Below the pieces are notes generated by a model, which searched no databases, was not told the DNA's origin, and worked only from the letters and a program-made list of their open reading frames with translations. Made by a program: the position numbers and the translations under genes. Of a DNA stretch of 64,000 bases, positions 62,448 to 64,000 are shown piece by piece. The DNA is from Lentzea alba (GTDB lineage Bacteria; Actinomycetota; Actinomycetes; Mycobacteriales; Pseudonocardiaceae), in assembly GCF_011067745.1 (NCBI RefSeq), contig NZ_JAAMPJ010000003.1, forward strand, positions 372,001 to 436,000, given 5' to 3'. The stretch's first letter is position 1. Each line of letters opens with the position of its first letter.

Positions 62448-63194
62448 GTGGACATCACTGGGGAAGACCTGCGGGATTCACGGTTCGAGTTCGTCGACCT
62501 GACCGGTGCGACGTTCCGCGAGGCCAAGCTGGACCGGGTCGTGATGCGCGGTGTCGAAGTGCTCGATCTCGACATCGACGGGTACATCGGCAAACTGGTG
62601 GTCAACGGGGTGGACGTCGCGCCGCTGGTCGAGGCCGAGCTCGACCGCCGGTACCCGGAGCGGCCCAAGATGCGGCCGACGGACGCAGCGGGCTACCGCG
62701 AGGCGTGGGAGATCATCGAACGGTTGTGGGCGGGCACGGTCGAGCGTGCCCGCGGCCTCGACCCCGAGCTGCTGCACGAGTCGGTGAACGGCGAGTTCTC
62801 GTTCATCGAGACGTTGCGGCACCTGGTGTTCGCGACGGACTCGTGGATCCGGCGCGCGCTGCTCGGTGAGCCGGCGCCCTGGCATCCGCTCGGCCTCGGG
62901 TGCGCCGGGATGGACGACATCCCGAACGTCCCGCGCGACCACGCGGCCCGGCCGTCGCTCGACGAGATCCTCGCGATCAGGCGCGACCGGATGGACGGGA
63001 TGCGCGACGTGCTGGCGAACCTGACCGACGAGCAGCTGGCCTCGGACACGGTGGCGGTGCTGGAACCCGAGGGCTGGCCGCCGTCGAAGAGCTATCCCGT
63101 GGCCAGGTGCCTGCGCTGCATCCTCAACGAGGAGTGGCAGCACCGGCTCTTCGCCGAACGCGACCTCGACCTCCTGACCGCACGTCCCGCGTGA
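62448..63194 (+). CDS. DinB-like protein with pentapeptide-like N-terminal segment
   Basis: A 248-residue protein. The first 60 residues (EDLRDSRFEFVDLTGATFREAKLDRVVMRGVEV) look like two or three turns of a pentapeptide repeat solenoid leading into IDGYIGKLVVNGVDVAPLVEAEL. Residues about 85-245 form a DinB/MDMPI four-helix bundle: a possible metal triad is His in SFIETLRHLVF, His in an intermediate helix, and His in NEEWQHRLFAERDL. DinB-like enzymes include thiol-dependent transferases that use mycothiol or bacillithiol. GTG start with AGGA upstream. Such fused proteins are common in actinobacteria. Confidence 0.82.
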   Translation: MDITGEDLRDSRFEFVDLTGATFREAKLDRVVMRGVEVLDLDIDGYIGKLVVNGVDVAPLVEAELDRRYPERPKMRPTDAAGYREAWEIIERLWAGTVERARGLDPELLHESVNGEFSFIETLRHLVFATDSWIRRALLGEPAPWHPLGLGCAGMDDIPNVPRDHAARPSLDEILAIRRDRMDGMRDVLANLTDEQLASDTVAVLEPEGWPPSKSYPVARCLRCILNEEWQHRLFAERDLDLLTARPA

Positions 63195-63251
63195 TCGGCA
63201 GGCGCCCCGGCAGTGCGCGGAAGCTCACGGACCTCTCGCGGTCGACGCGGA

Positions 63252-64000
63252 TCAGCGGAAGCGGAACGGCTCCAGCACGCTCGGCCGCCGCCCGCTGAGG
63301 TAGTACTCGGCGAGTGCCTTCCCGGTCGCCGGTCCCAGCGTCACCCCGAGCATCCCGTGCCCGGTCGCCACGAACACGTTGTCGTGCTTCGGCGTCCGGT
63401 CGATCACCGGGAGCCCGTCGGCGAGGAACGGCCGCCCGCCCACCCACGGATCGCGGATCCGGCGCGGCAGGTCGTCCGGATCGTCGAACCACGCCCCGAG
63501 GTAGTGCCTGCTGGCCTTGGCGATCGCGACCACCCGCCGCCAGTCCAGCTTCCGGTTGTTGCCGCTGAGCTCCATCGTCCCGGCGATCCGGGTGGACCCG
63601 TTCATCGGCGACGCCACCACCCGCCGGTCCCCGAAGTACAACGCGTGCCTCGGCGCCGGGTCGAGGTCGACCGTGAAGCTGTACCCCTTGCCCGCCTGCA
63701 TCGACAGCCGCACCCCCAGTGAGGCCAGCAGTCGCTGCGACCACATCCCGGCCGCCACGACCACGCCCGAACACCGCAGATCGCCCTCGGACGTGTGCAC
63801 GACCCGGACCCGGTCGCCGCCGGAGAACCCGTTCACGGCGACGTTCTCCCGCACCTGCCCGCCGGCGTTCCGCACTGCCCGGGCCAGCGATTCCACCAGC
63901 CGGACCGGGTCGACCACGCCCTCGCCCTCCACCAGGTAGGAGGCCTGGACACGAGGTGACAGGGCGGGGTCCAGCAGTGCCGCGTCCGGCCCCAGCGTCA
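63252..64000 (-). CDS. DadA-like FAD-dependent oxidoreductase (5' part beyond window)
   Basis: The visible 249 codons are the C-terminal part of a D-amino-acid-dehydrogenase/DAO-type flavoprotein; the frame remains open to the last base, so the FAD-binding GxGxxG lies outside. Seen in order: SYLVEGEGVVDPVRLVESLARA, CSGVVVAAGMWSQRLLASLGV, MQAGKGYSFTVDL, IAGTMELSGNN, WVGGRPFLADGLPVIDRTPKHDNVFVATGHGMLGVTLGP (partial), and GKALAEYYL. These match DadA-like proteins that oxidise D-amino acids or glycine/proline. The internal GTG at 63932 should not be taken as the start. Confidence 0.9.
   Translation of the reverse strand, partial: TLGPDAALLDPALSPRVQASYLVEGEGVVDPVRLVESLARAVRNAGGQVRENVAVNGFSGGDRVRVVHTSEGDLRCSGVVVAAGMWSQRLLASLGVRLSMQAGKGYSFTVDLDPAPRHALYFGDRRVVASPMNGSTRIAGTMELSGNNRKLDWRRVVAIAKASRHYLGAWFDDPDDLPRRIRDPWVGGRPFLADGLPVIDRTPKHDNVFVATGHGMLGVTLGPATGKALAEYYLSGRRPSVLEPFRFR

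Noticed and set aside
60179..62869. 896-codon open frame opposite the metalloprotease-like and methyltransferase genes
   Set aside because: Arg/Val/His-rich shadow with no recognisable domain, crossing two well-supported genes and an intergenic gap.

Overview
The window is high-GC DNA densely packed on both strands, with many GTG starts, 4-base stop/start overlaps, Tat-type signals and single-gene transcription units. FxSxx/NB-ARC-type TPR proteins, LuxR-LAL and PadR regulators, DUF222-HNH and GGDEF-EAL proteins all point to a filamentous actinomycete. A member of the Pseudonocardiales (Lentzea/Saccharothrix-like) is my inference from gene style, not from a database search. I saw no tRNA, rRNA, IS element, phage gene or CRISPR array.

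Layout. 1-5.3 kb: the end of a LamG-like protein, an NB-ARC/TPR STAND protein carrying an N-terminal RHIM/BASS-like motif, and a two-gene azoline-peptide (RiPP) locus made of a precursor and a fused C/D YcaO cyclodehydratase. 5.3-26.6 kb: housekeeping and accessory enzymes (SGNH hydrolase, methyltransferases, LysR with a divergent metallo-hydrolase, serine hydrolase, alpha-carbonic anhydrase, two MFS exporters, DedA, polysaccharide lyase, gamma-glutamyltransferase, secreted beta-helix and golvesin-like proteins, metallophosphoesterase, a large TolB-propeller amidohydrolase). 26.6-29 kb: a DUF222-HNH nuclease and an APH-like kinase. 29-32.1 kb: a sugar-binding lipoprotein, a 59-codon spacer ORF and a membrane GGDEF-EAL protein joined by 4-base overlaps. 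A second, divergently arranged copy of the lipoprotein/GGDEF-EAL pair lies at 50.9-54 kb. 32.2-35.9 kb: metH behind a clear SAH riboswitch. 36-38.6 kb: patatin and a GH8 glycanase.

38.6-42.6 kb is the most striking region. It is a five-gene operon read on the minus strand: a short Hsp70, a J-like/TPR membrane protein (apparently frameshifted), a GrpE-like exchange factor, a TIR-domain protein and a small two-helix membrane protein. The TIR C-terminus and the small protein N-terminus carry the same N-x4-GGNV-x-ANQG motif, suggesting homotypic assembly between an NAD-consuming TIR effector and a membrane partner, supervised by a dedicated chaperone set. It is my best candidate for an undescribed (possibly defence or self-recognition) system.

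42.8-64 kb: a serine hydrolase and MerR operon with a MerR-type operator, a DUF5829-like secreted protein, a LuxR-LAL regulator, an epoxide-hydrolase-like enzyme, an ATZ/TRZ-type amidohydrolase, M28 peptidase, YbaB-domain membrane protein, PepSY membrane protein, PadR/SnoaL pair, a protein with a degenerate metalloprotease motif and a tandem C-terminal repeat, a methyltransferase, a DinB-like protein and the 3' part of a DadA-like FAD oxidoreductase that runs off the window.
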